Source: Acinetobacter tianfuensis
GTDB taxonomy: Bacteria > Pseudomonadota > Gammaproteobacteria > Pseudomonadales > Moraxellaceae
Assembly (NCBI RefSeq): GCF_003611465.1
Contig: NZ_RAXV01000005.1
Location: 1 to 64,000, forward strand
DNA length: 64,000 nt
Direction: 5' to 3'
The position numbers and the translations under genes are program-made. Under the pieces are notes generated by a model. The model was not told where the DNA came from and did no database searches. It saw only the letters and a list, made by a program, of their open reading frames with translations. This document shows positions 25,994-34,284 of this stretch, piece after piece. Within the stretch, counting starts at the first letter, position 1. Each line of letters opens with the position of its first letter.

Positions 25994-28621
25994 ATGCAAA
26001 GCAATCTTTTTGCTGCATTAGAAAAATTAGGCTTGAGCCCGCAAAAACGTGCCGTGCATATTCAATTTTCTAATCCAGCTTTAACCAGCCAAGTTTTTTT
26101 ACAGCGCATTGACGGCGCCCACACTTTAAATGAAGGCCTGAGCGCAGAGCTGATTTGTCTGTCCGCAGATGCCTGCATTCCATTAAAAAACTTTATTGGC
26201 GCACAAGCTGCAGTAGATCAGGTCACAGATCAAGGCCAGCTAGTACGCAGCAGCGGCATTATTACCGAAGCAGTGCAAGGGCAAAGTGACGGTTCATTGA
26301 CCGTATATAAACTGCGATTGCAGGATGCGGCCTCACTTTGGCATCAGCGCCGTAACAGCCGCGTCTTTATGAATAAGACAGTGCCAGACGTTGTGCAGCT
26401 GCTGTTTAAAGAATGGCAGCAAAAAAGTCCGCTGTTTGCGGCAGCCTTAAGTCTGGATATTTCAGGCATCCAGCGCAGCTATGATGTGCGTCCGTTTATA
26501 ATGCAGTCGAACGAAAGCGATTATGAATTTTTAACCCGCCTGTTGCGCAGTGAAGGCATCAATTGGCTGATTGATGAAGCGCAAAATACAGTCATGCATG
26601 TATCGGAGAGTATTCAGCCGCAAAAACTGCGTTTGATTGATGACAGCAGCCAGTTCAGCGCGCTTAGCCGCTGTGCGATCCGTTTTCACCGCAGCAGCGC
26701 CACAGAAAAACAGGACAGCATTACCAGTTTTATTGCGCAGCGCAGCCTGCAGCCGACAGCTGTGCATGTACAACGCTGGCAGTCTGACAGCCTGAGCCAA
26801 GAGGAAGGCGCAGGTTCTGTGCAGGCGAAACATCTGCATAGCCAAAACCAAAGCAATGCCAGTTTAGCTTTAGAGCAAGCATGGCACAGCAGTCCAGCAT
26901 GGATGCAGGATTTAAATGGAGAGGATGGCGCGACAGCTTCGGGAAGTTCACAGATAGAACGGCTGAATGAGCAGCTGACACAATATCATGCGCTGCAGTC
27001 GAAGCAGTTCATTGCGCAAAGTACAGTGCGTGATACCCATGTCGGTTATTGGTTTGAGCTGAAAGAACATCCTGAAATAGATTTGCACAGCGGCGCCGAC
27101 AAAGAATTTTTGATTATCGGCAAAACCTTCTATAACCAGAACAATCTGCCGAAAGATTTAAATGCGCAGGTGAATCAGCTGATTCAGCAAAGTCAGTGGC
27201 CGATGAAAGCGCTAAATGATGACGATGAGCGTCAAGCCAACCGTCTGACCTTGCAGCGCCGCAATATCAATATTGTGCCTGAATATCAGCCGCTGCAGCA
27301 CCGTCCAAATACATATGCACAGCGTGCAAAAGTGGTGGGCCCAGCAGGTGAGGAAATTCATGTCGATGAGTGGGGACGCATTAAAGTCCGCTTCCTGTTT
27401 ACCCGCAGCGATGACCACAGCCATGATGGTGGCGCAGGCAGCAATGATACCGATACAGACTCGGCTTGGGTGGATGTACTGACGCCTTGGGCGGGCGAAG
27501 GATATGGCGCACGCTTCTTACCGCGCATAGATGAAATTGTTGTAGTCGATTTCTTTGACGGCAATATCGACCGGCCATTTGTGGTGGGACGAATCCACGA
27601 AGGGGAGCGCAGTCCCGCTAAATTTGACAATAAAGGACAATTGCCAGATACCAAAAAAATCGCGGGAATTCGTTCCAAAGAAGTGGCGGGCGAGGGATTT
27701 GGTCAATTACACTTTGATGACACCACAGGCCAAATATCAACACAGCTGCAAAGCAGTCATGGCGCAGCGCAGCTGAATTTAGGCAAGCTCAGTCATCCTA
27801 AAGATAAAGAAAGCAGTGCAGATCGAGGTGAGGGTTTTGAGCTGCGGACAGATCAATGGGGCGCAGTTCGAGCGGGGCAGGGTTTATTACTTAGTACGCA
27901 TTCACAAGGGCAAGCCTCAGGCATGCACTTGGATGCTCAAGAAGCAAAACAGCAATTGGAAGGAAGTTTAAACAGTAGTAAAGCGCTCAGTGAGGTGGCT
28001 AAGAATCAGCAAACTGATCCATTAGAAGTGTTGGATAATATTAAGGGTTTTATTGATAGTTTAAGTAAAACCGATCCGAAACAGGCTGATGCCTTTAAAA
28101 CAGCTGTAATGGTCTTAGCTTCACCCAACTCTATCGCTTTGAGTACAAATGAAGATATTCATATTTCTGCAGATGGGCAGATCAGCCAAAGTGCGAGCGA
28201 CAGCATTAACCTAAGTACGCAAAAGAGTTTAATTGCACATGTAAGTAAGAAGATTAGCTTATTTGCAGCGCAAGAAGGTCTACGCGCTTTTGCAGGTAAA
28301 GGAAAGGTTGAGATTCAGGCTCAGGGCGATGGTGCAGATATAATTGCACGCAAAGGTATTCAAATTATTTCAACAGAAGATACGATTTATATTACCAGCC
28401 CGAAAGAGATTAATTTAACTGCAGGCGGTTCGCAGATCTCAATTAATGGATCGGGTGTTTTTCCGACTACGAGTGGAAAGTTTGAGGCGAAGGCGGGGCA
28501 GCATCAGTTTGTGGGACCCGAGCTAAGCAATAATATAAAATTAAGTTTACCGAGTCTTATGTGTGAATATAAAGCATTAGATGCATCAGACAGTGGAAGT
28601 GCAGAAATTGAACTCAATTAA
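25994..28621 (+). CDS. vgrG: Type VI secretion system spike protein VgrG
   Basis: Forms the trimeric spike at the tip of the T6SS tube and carries effectors into target cells. The 875-residue protein shows the gp27-like Phage_GPD region (about 30-345, including 'RPFIMQSNESDYEFLTRLLRSEG'-type sequence: key part 'NESDYEFLTRLLRSEGI'), a gp5 OB-like domain (about 455-540, with 'WAGEGYGARFLPRI' and 'FFDGNIDRPFVVGRIH'), and a C-terminal DUF2345 beta-helix region (about 690-850). No extra enzymatic domain follows DUF2345, so the toxin is supplied by the downstream gene. The 3' part, from about 27850 on, is more AT-rich than the 5' part. No hcp or tss genes lie in the window, so this is an orphan vgrG island that must use a core T6SS encoded elsewhere. 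Confidence 0.93.
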   Translation: MQSNLFAALEKLGLSPQKRAVHIQFSNPALTSQVFLQRIDGAHTLNEGLSAELICLSADACIPLKNFIGAQAAVDQVTDQGQLVRSSGIITEAVQGQSDGSLTVYKLRLQDAASLWHQRRNSRVFMNKTVPDVVQLLFKEWQQKSPLFAAALSLDISGIQRSYDVRPFIMQSNESDYEFLTRLLRSEGINWLIDEAQNTVMHVSESIQPQKLRLIDDSSQFSALSRCAIRFHRSSATEKQDSITSFIAQRSLQPTAVHVQRWQSDSLSQEEGAGSVQAKHLHSQNQSNASLALEQAWHSSPAWMQDLNGEDGATASGSSQIERLNEQLTQYHALQSKQFIAQSTVRDTHVGYWFELKEHPEIDLHSGADKEFLIIGKTFYNQNNLPKDLNAQVNQLIQQSQWPMKALNDDDERQANRLTLQRRNINIVPEYQPLQHRPNTYAQRAKVVGPAGEEIHVDEWGRIKVRFLFTRSDDHSHDGGAGSNDTDTDSAWVDVLTPWAGEGYGARFLPRIDEIVVVDFFDGNIDRPFVVGRIHEGERSPAKFDNKGQLPDTKKIAGIRSKEVAGEGFGQLHFDDTTGQISTQLQSSHGAAQLNLGKLSHPKDKESSADRGEGFELRTDQWGAVRAGQGLLLSTHSQGQASGMHLDAQEAKQQLEGSLNSSKALSEVAKNQQTDPLEVLDNIKGFIDSLSKTDPKQADAFKTAVMVLASPNSIALSTNEDIHISADGQISQSASDSINLSTQKSLIAHVSKKISLFAAQEGLRAFAGKGKVEIQAQGDGADIIARKGIQIISTEDTIYITSPKEINLTAGGSQISINGSGVFPTTSGKFEAKAGQHQFVGPELSNNIKLSLPSLMCEYKALDASDSGSAEIELN

Positions 28622-29258
28622 TACAATAAGTAAAATTACTTTGGATTTAAATTATTTTAATAAAATTAATTATGCAATTTTGGAAGCAGGTTTTTGGCCA
28701 GAACTATACAAACTTTTTGATGAATTTAAATTGGTGTATCATTTTATAGGTTTAAATGTATTTAAAAACAAGAATATTTGTCCTTTGTTAATTGATTTGA
28801 ATAAGATTGATTTGGCTAAGAAAAAAATAATTTGGGATGAGATTTCATTTATTACTACCAATTCATATGAATCAAATTTTGATAAAATTTATTTATTTCA
28901 AAATTTGATCGAAACAAAATTAAATTTTGATGATTTTTCTTTATTTCTTAACTCTATTATATCATTTAATAAGAAAAAAATTTTTAGAGTTTATGATCCA
29001 AGAGTTGCTATGCACTTGGCAATAATTTATCCAAAATTTATTAGTCTTTCAGATTTTATTGATAGTTGGGATTTATCTGTAAATGGTGATTGGTATAAAT
29101 TAGATCTTTCAAAAGAAATAAATTCGAAAATCACCATTAATGATATTGAATTAATAAATAGAAAAATTAGATATGAGATTAATAAGTACAAAGTAGAAAA
29201 TTCTATCCAAGAAATAAATCTTATAATTAAGAAAGTATATGGTGAATTCAATGTCTAA
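28581..29258 (+). CDS. DUF4123 T6SS adaptor/chaperone (VasW/Tap-1-like)
   Basis: A 225-residue protein with a DUF4123-type domain: 'NYAILEAGFWPELYKLF' fits the N-terminal 'YALLDAA...' pattern and 'FRVYDPRVAMHLAII' fits the highly typical 'F..YDPRV' core motif. DUF4123 proteins load cognate effectors onto VgrG; Tap-1/TEC and VasW of Vibrio cholerae are the known examples. The start is uncertain: the ATG at 28581 overlaps vgrG by 41 nt with no clear ribosome-binding site, while a TTG at 28608 has GGAAG upstream at a good distance and overlaps by 14 nt. The stop overlaps the effector start. Base composition is very AT-rich, unlike the flanking core genes. Confidence 0.75.
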   Translation: MHQTVEVQKLNSINTISKITLDLNYFNKINYAILEAGFWPELYKLFDEFKLVYHFIGLNVFKNKNICPLLIDLNKIDLAKKKIIWDEISFITTNSYESNFDKIYLFQNLIETKLNFDDFSLFLNSIISFNKKKIFRVYDPRVAMHLAIIYPKFISLSDFIDSWDLSVNGDWYKLDLSKEINSKITINDIELINRKIRYEINKYKVENSIQEINLIIKKVYGEFNV

Positions 29259-31728
29259 ATTACCAGATAACACAAATTGTAAAACATGTAACAAGAAAGG
29301 TTTACCTATATATTTAACTAGAATTGGATATAATTCATCAATAAATAGGAAGTTAATTATAGCGAAGCCTGCTAATTATCCTGATCTATCTAATCAGGGT
29401 TCATATGAATTAAAAAGTCTAAGAAATTTAGGATATATATATGTTTATGATGAATTAAAACCTAAGGAATTAACCTGTTATAGCAGACATGGTGAAACAA
29501 ACACATTAAAAGTTAGCCAGTTATCATCGACTAATAATACAATTTGCAAAATTTGCTCTACTGATGGTAATCGAGTGCTAAATGGTATGTTGATTACGTT
29601 GCCTCAAGCTAATTCTAAACGAAATGTTTGGATATGTTTTAGTGCACATAAGTGGACAAAAAAAATAATCGATAATCATATAAAAGATCCAAAGTTTCGT
29701 AGTCATATGACTATGCTATCAATTGGCTCTGCTACAGGTTTGGAATATGTTCCAATTAACAAAATAATGGAAATACAAGATGAGGTAATAAGTAGATTTA
29801 AAAAGAATTTATTAAATACAGCAGAGAGCCTAAATAAAGGCAAAGGATTATTGGTTGGATTACATGATCCAATCATGCTAATGGCAGAAATTGAGACTGC
29901 TGTTGAGAAAAAATATGTAACTGCTAATTCTATTAAAGGATATGAAAAGCAAACATATACCCATCAGACTTTAGTAGCTTTAGAAGAAGGTGTAAGAGAA
30001 GGGCTTGTATTAAATTACAAGTTTGGTGAGGTTAGAGATAAAGAGACTCAAAGATCTCGCGCTGCAGATTTAGTTCTAAAATCTGGTGATGTATGGAAAA
30101 AAAGTGACTATGATTTTGAAATTAGCAAACATCAAGATTTGAGAAAAAAGATAGAAGAAGAATGGAAAAAATATCATAGCAAAATTAATCATTCAGAAAG
30201 AAAGGAATGGCTAAAAAAATTTACTGATGAAAAAAAGAAACTACATGATAATAATGTTTTTCCATTGTCAAAAATTTATGAAAAATGGTTGGATTGTAAT
30301 AGAGTAGTGGCATATTTTTCTAATCAGTTTGATTCATCTGATATGAATAGTGGTATAGCTTATGGTAAAGAAATTATTTTGATGTTAGGCAGTATGGGGG
30401 TACTTGATAATATTCAAAATAAATTGTTAAAGATGATGAGTTACAATGAATTCTCTTCAAAAAACTATATGCTAAATGTTTTTGTATTGAATCAGGATGT
30501 ATTAAAGGCAAAGGTTAGAGATTCATTTAAAAAATTAAAACCAGATGTTGAAAATAAGTTTAGAGATATACCTTGGGATGGGCTTTGGGGGAGTTTTTCA
30601 GGCGCATTTCAAAATACTGTAGAAGGTCATGTAGATAAACTAGGAAGTGGATTTGCAGTCGTTTTTGGATCCTTATATATCATGTTAGCTCAAGGTATAT
30701 TAAATGGATTAAATACAGGTTTAGCCGCGATCAGTTATGCTGGACTCTACAGAGTGAAATTTGAACCATTTATTACAAATAACATTAGAACAAGTAAATT
30801 GGCTTCAGTGCTAAGAAAAGAGATGATTTTAGCAGCAGCAAGAGAGAATCCTACATTAGCGCAGAGTATTAAAACAGATCCAAGAAATTTAAAATTCATG
30901 ATTGATCAGCATATTTGGGATTTGGCAACAAAAACAAATTTGAAAAAACATGTAGTGAAAAGAAACCTGGTAATTGTAAAAGGAGTTTTTAAGAATGTTG
31001 ATAGTTTTGAGCAAGCTTTAAAAGCGGTGACAGTAGATAACATAGATCTTAAAAATGCTGTTACGAGTGACTTTGATCTGCAATGGCGTGATAGAGTAAA
31101 AACGTCAGTTCAAGAAACTTTGAATAGATCTGCACCCCATGTAACTAAAATGTTTTTAGCAGGAAGTTCCTTAATAGTTGGCGCATTCCAAACATGGGTC
31201 TTCGTAAAATTATGGGACGATGCATATGGTGATGAAGTGATGGCGCATGATGCTCAGAATAATAGTTTTAGAGCTTATGCTGGTGCTATGGCGGCAATTG
31301 CTTCATTTGCTCAATTTGGCGATGCTTTGAAAAAACAAGCTGGATTTATGAAAACGTCACTTAACCTAACCGCTAGACTTTTAGGTGGAGCAGCTTCTTT
31401 TGCAGTTGGTATCATGGATTTATTAGACTCTGCGAATTCTCGTGCAGAAGGCAATCGTACATTAATGAATATGCAATTTCTAAATGGAGTTCTAGGAATA
31501 GGGTTAGGTGTTGCGCTACTAAGAGGATTAACAATTTTTGGAGTTTATGGATTAATTATTGCAGGTGTGATGATAGGATTATCAATTATGATAGCTAAAT
31601 ATAAAGATAATGCACTTCAAGATTGGGTGGAAAGAAGTGCATTTGGAACCTTGAAAAATGATAGATATAAAACTTTAGATCAGCTGAAATCCCAATTTGA
31701 CATTTCACTAAAAGCAATCGCTCAATAG
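29251..31728 (+). CDS. VasX-like T6SS effector, predicted pore-forming or membrane-acting
   Basis: An 825-residue protein placed exactly where vasX sits in V. cholerae (vgrG, DUF4123 gene, vasX, immunity). The N-terminal ~150 residues resemble the VasX N-terminal region: a CxxC at residues 10-13, the 'GLPIYLTRIGY' strand, 'RNLGYIYVYDE', and a second CxxC at 99-102. The middle is charged and helical (about 245-345). The C-terminal half has several long hydrophobic stretches, at about residues 468-502, 632-655, 670-690, 706-730 and 745-788, fitting colicin- or VasX-like insertion into membranes. No enzymatic motif was seen. The ATG at 29251 is preferred over 29239 because GGTGA precedes it and it gives a tight 8-nt overlap with the adaptor gene. 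Pore formation is inferred, not shown. Confidence 0.72.
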   Translation: MSKLPDNTNCKTCNKKGLPIYLTRIGYNSSINRKLIIAKPANYPDLSNQGSYELKSLRNLGYIYVYDELKPKELTCYSRHGETNTLKVSQLSSTNNTICKICSTDGNRVLNGMLITLPQANSKRNVWICFSAHKWTKKIIDNHIKDPKFRSHMTMLSIGSATGLEYVPINKIMEIQDEVISRFKKNLLNTAESLNKGKGLLVGLHDPIMLMAEIETAVEKKYVTANSIKGYEKQTYTHQTLVALEEGVREGLVLNYKFGEVRDKETQRSRAADLVLKSGDVWKKSDYDFEISKHQDLRKKIEEEWKKYHSKINHSERKEWLKKFTDEKKKLHDNNVFPLSKIYEKWLDCNRVVAYFSNQFDSSDMNSGIAYGKEIILMLGSMGVLDNIQNKLLKMMSYNEFSSKNYMLNVFVLNQDVLKAKVRDSFKKLKPDVENKFRDIPWDGLWGSFSGAFQNTVEGHVDKLGSGFAVVFGSLYIMLAQGILNGLNTGLAAISYAGLYRVKFEPFITNNIRTSKLASVLRKEMILAAARENPTLAQSIKTDPRNLKFMIDQHIWDLATKTNLKKHVVKRNLVIVKGVFKNVDSFEQALKAVTVDNIDLKNAVTSDFDLQWRDRVKTSVQETLNRSAPHVTKMFLAGSSLIVGAFQTWVFVKLWDDAYGDEVMAHDAQNNSFRAYAGAMAAIASFAQFGDALKKQAGFMKTSLNLTARLLGGAASFAVGIMDLLDSANSRAEGNRTLMNMQFLNGVLGIGLGVALLRGLTIFGVYGLIIAGVMIGLSIMIAKYKDNALQDWVERSAFGTLKNDRYKTLDQLKSQFDISLKAIAQ

Positions 31729-31735
31729 GAATATT

Positions 31736-32827
31736 ATGCTCTATCATAAACTCTACGGTGTGACAGTCAAATATCCAAAGACTCAAAATAAAGATCAATC
31801 GAAGTCATATTTAATTGAAAACTTACCTAAGGCAGAGCCTATTGATTATGGTTATATTCGTGATCTAAATAACGATTACGTTGAGTTTTATGATAAAAGT
31901 TTTTATGGGAGAGGTGGAATCGTAGGGATTGGTTTAATTTGTTCATTTTTTATTTTAATGCCTTTAACTTATGTAGTGCCAGATTTGTTTATTAATTTTC
32001 TAGAAGATGGTTTTTTTATGCTGATTGTTTCAGTGTTTATTCTTATTGGGGGGTGGGTATTTATTATATGGTTTTCAGGTTTTAAAAATTTCATTTCATT
32101 TCGTCAATTTCCCATTAGATTTAATCGAACTTTAAAAAAAGTATATTTCCCAAAAATTGATGATCAAGAGTTTGTTGTTGATTGGGATGATTTAATTGTG
32201 GCTGTAGAAAAAATAAATATAAAGTCAGATATCGAATATCATGAAATTAAATTTAAGTTTAAAGAAAATATTGAGCAACCATTTTATTTTGTTAGGAACG
32301 TCAGTGATGAAAAAGATCTATTGAAGTTTTCATCTTGTTGGCAGTTTGTAGTGAATTACATGGAAGGTGAGGAATATAAGAATATTAAGAAAAAAAATTA
32401 TTATTCAAAAGTTTTTGGTATTTTTAAAAAATCTTGGTATACATTTTTTGATAATGATTATATTTTTAAAGAAAATAATTCTGATTCTAAATATCAATAT
32501 GTGATTGATGAGGTTGGAAGTTTAAAAAGGAATAAAATTATTGACTATGCCCGATCTTTTTTTCTCTTTTATTATATTATTTCATTGTTGGGAAACTTAT
32601 TTATTCATTTATTTAATAGAAATTATTTTTTTAAATTAGATGATCGTGGTGCTAATCAGGTTGAAGGTATTAGTTTGAATTCAAATAAATTTGGATTCAC
32701 TCACTATTTAATTTGTATTTTATGTGCCTACATAGGGTTATTGTGCTTTACTTCTTTTGTTGAGCTTATCGCGCAAACGCGAGGTCGCGGGTTTGACAAT
32801 TACTTGAAGTTTTGGAATTTCTTTTAA
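31736..32827 (+). CDS. Candidate T6SS immunity protein, multi-pass membrane (DUF6708-like)
   Basis: A 363-residue membrane protein starting 7 bp after the effector stop. Hydrophobic helices are at about residues 60-81 ('GIVGIGLICSFFILMPLTYVV'-like, key part 'GLICSFFILMPLTYVV'), 90-114, 281-298 and 323-344, with a large soluble segment between the second and third. The soluble part has a pattern ('FRQFPIRFNRTLKKVYF', 'DWDDLIVAVEKI') that I associate with DUF6708 proteins found beside VgrG-linked effectors; I could not check this. Position and topology match the multi-pass immunity protein TsiV2 that protects against VasX. The gene is strongly AT-rich. It ends at a strong terminator that closes the island. 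Confidence 0.68.
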   Translation: MLYHKLYGVTVKYPKTQNKDQSKSYLIENLPKAEPIDYGYIRDLNNDYVEFYDKSFYGRGGIVGIGLICSFFILMPLTYVVPDLFINFLEDGFFMLIVSVFILIGGWVFIIWFSGFKNFISFRQFPIRFNRTLKKVYFPKIDDQEFVVDWDDLIVAVEKINIKSDIEYHEIKFKFKENIEQPFYFVRNVSDEKDLLKFSSCWQFVVNYMEGEEYKNIKKKNYYSKVFGIFKKSWYTFFDNDYIFKENNSDSKYQYVIDEVGSLKRNKIIDYARSFFLFYYIISLLGNLFIHLFNRNYFFKLDDRGANQVEGISLNSNKFGFTHYLICILCAYIGLLCFTSFVELIAQTRGRGFDNYLKFWNFF

Positions 32828-32831
32828 GAAT

Positions 32832-32856
32832 AAAAAAGCCCGAAAGGGCTTTTTTA
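32832..32856. terminator. Bidirectional terminator closing the T6SS island
   Basis: AAAAAAGCCC-gaaa-GGGCTTTTTT, a perfect palindrome with a GAAA tetraloop, between the immunity gene (plus) and the efflux outer-membrane gene (minus). Confidence 0.9.
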
Positions 32857-32858
32857 TA

Positions 32859-34274
32859 TCATGGCAATTGCTTAATCGGACTGCCACCCAAAGCTTGCAT
32901 CAAAGTCACATAAGTATTGTATTGACTCTGCTTGGTTTGCACCAAAGACAAGCGTGCATCACGAGTCGTCTTCTGCGCATCAATCAAGTTTTTCAGGGCG
33001 ACCGCGCCATTACGGTAACGCACTTCAGTCAAACGTTCAGTCTTTTCTGCAAGCTGCACATTACGCTCTTGAAGCTGGACCTGCTTGTCCAGTTCATTGC
33101 GCGCAGACAGCGCATTTTCTACATCAGCAAAGGCTGCATATAAAGTCTGACGGTACTGAATAATCGACTTTTCATATTCCAGTTCATTGACCTTTAAATC
33201 ACGTTTCATGTCATTCCATTGTAAAAATGGCAAAGACAAACCCGCGCCTAAAATGGCTGCAGGATTAGATAAAACCTCAGTCAATGATGTACTGCTGCCG
33301 CCAGTTGTTAAACTGCCAGTTAAGCTGATTGAAGGGTAATAACTGGCTTTATTGGCATCTTTATTAGCTAAGGCTTTACGCAAACGTAATTCTGACGCTT
33401 TTAAGTCTGGACGGCGCGACAGCAGATCCGCAGGCAGGCCCGCCGCAATATTTGGCAGGGCAGTACGCGGTAAACGCGCAGGTTCTGCAATGTTTAGCTG
33501 CTGCACAGGACGCTGCAGTAAAATGGCCAATGCAGTACGCGTCTCGACCTTCTGCTGCTCAATTTGACTTAAAGTCGCTTTTTGGCTTTGTACTGATTGT
33601 TCGGCGGAGGTTAAATCTAAACCTGACACAGCGCCAGCTTTATATTGAACCTTGACCAAATCATAAGTCTTTTGTGTGCTGGCTAAATTTTGCTGTGCTA
33701 CCGCAAAGCGTTCATTTAAATAGCCCAATTGCCAATACAGATTGGCAGTCGTGGCAATCAAACTTTGCGCAGTTGCCTGCAAGTCTTGTTCAGTGGCCAA
33801 TGCTTCCCAGCGCGAAGCTTCAGTTTGATTTGCCAGCTTGCCAAACAAATCCAGCTCATAGCTGAGGCCAGGGTAGTTCAGTGAAATGCCGTTTGAGGAG
33901 TCGCCATCGCCATCTAAACTAAAGCGATGTCCAACAGATGCGCCTGCTGTGCCAATGCGGATGCTTTGCTGGCTTTGGCTCTGTTTCGCCTGTATGCGCG
34001 CTTGCTGCAAATTGATCCCTGCAACAGCCAAATCCGTGTTGGCATTTAAGACTTGATTCACTAGCTGATTCAGCTGGGCATCATTAAATAGCATCCACCA
34101 TTGATCTGCAGAAGCATCGGCATGTATCTGCTGACTCATGGCTTTGCTATTTTGAAAGCTGGCAGGCATATTTACCGCGGGCTGTTCGTATGGCGATTTC
34201 ACCATCGCTGCGCAGCCCGTCAGACTCCCGCCGAGAATCAGGGCGCCTGCAAGCTGGGTTAAATTCATTTGCAT
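32859..34274 (-). CDS. Outer-membrane efflux lipoprotein (TolC/NodT family)
   Basis: The outer-membrane channel of the tripartite exporter encoded with macB and macA. From the ATG at 34274 the protein is 471 residues, starting with a type II signal peptide and lipobox LTGC, as in NodT-family channels such as OprM and OpmQ. Two OEP repeats are seen; 'SLDGDGDSSNGISLNYPGLSYELDLFGK' includes the typical 'YELDLFGK' motif, and 'LLSRRPDLKASELRLRKA' is the hallmark 'RRPDI..AE..L' segment. AAGGAA lies before the chosen ATG, which sits 10 bp after the macB stop; an upstream in-frame start inside macB is less likely. Order macA-macB-channel equals that of pvdR-pvdT-opmQ in Pseudomonas. Confidence 0.92.
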   Translation of the reverse strand: MQMNLTQLAGALILGGSLTGCAAMVKSPYEQPAVNMPASFQNSKAMSQQIHADASADQWWMLFNDAQLNQLVNQVLNANTDLAVAGINLQQARIQAKQSQSQQSIRIGTAGASVGHRFSLDGDGDSSNGISLNYPGLSYELDLFGKLANQTEASRWEALATEQDLQATAQSLIATTANLYWQLGYLNERFAVAQQNLASTQKTYDLVKVQYKAGAVSGLDLTSAEQSVQSQKATLSQIEQQKVETRTALAILLQRPVQQLNIAEPARLPRTALPNIAAGLPADLLSRRPDLKASELRLRKALANKDANKASYYPSISLTGSLTTGGSSTSLTEVLSNPAAILGAGLSLPFLQWNDMKRDLKVNELEYEKSIIQYRQTLYAAFADVENALSARNELDKQVQLQERNVQLAEKTERLTEVRYRNGAVALKNLIDAQKTTRDARLSLVQTKQSQYNTYVTLMQALGGSPIKQLP

Positions 34275-34284
34275 AAAATGTTCC

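Noticed and set aside
28581..32827. AT-rich block read as a prophage fragment
   Set aside because: VgrG has phage-tail homology, but no capsid, integrase, lysis or tail-fibre genes are present, and the gene order is that of T6SS cargo modules.
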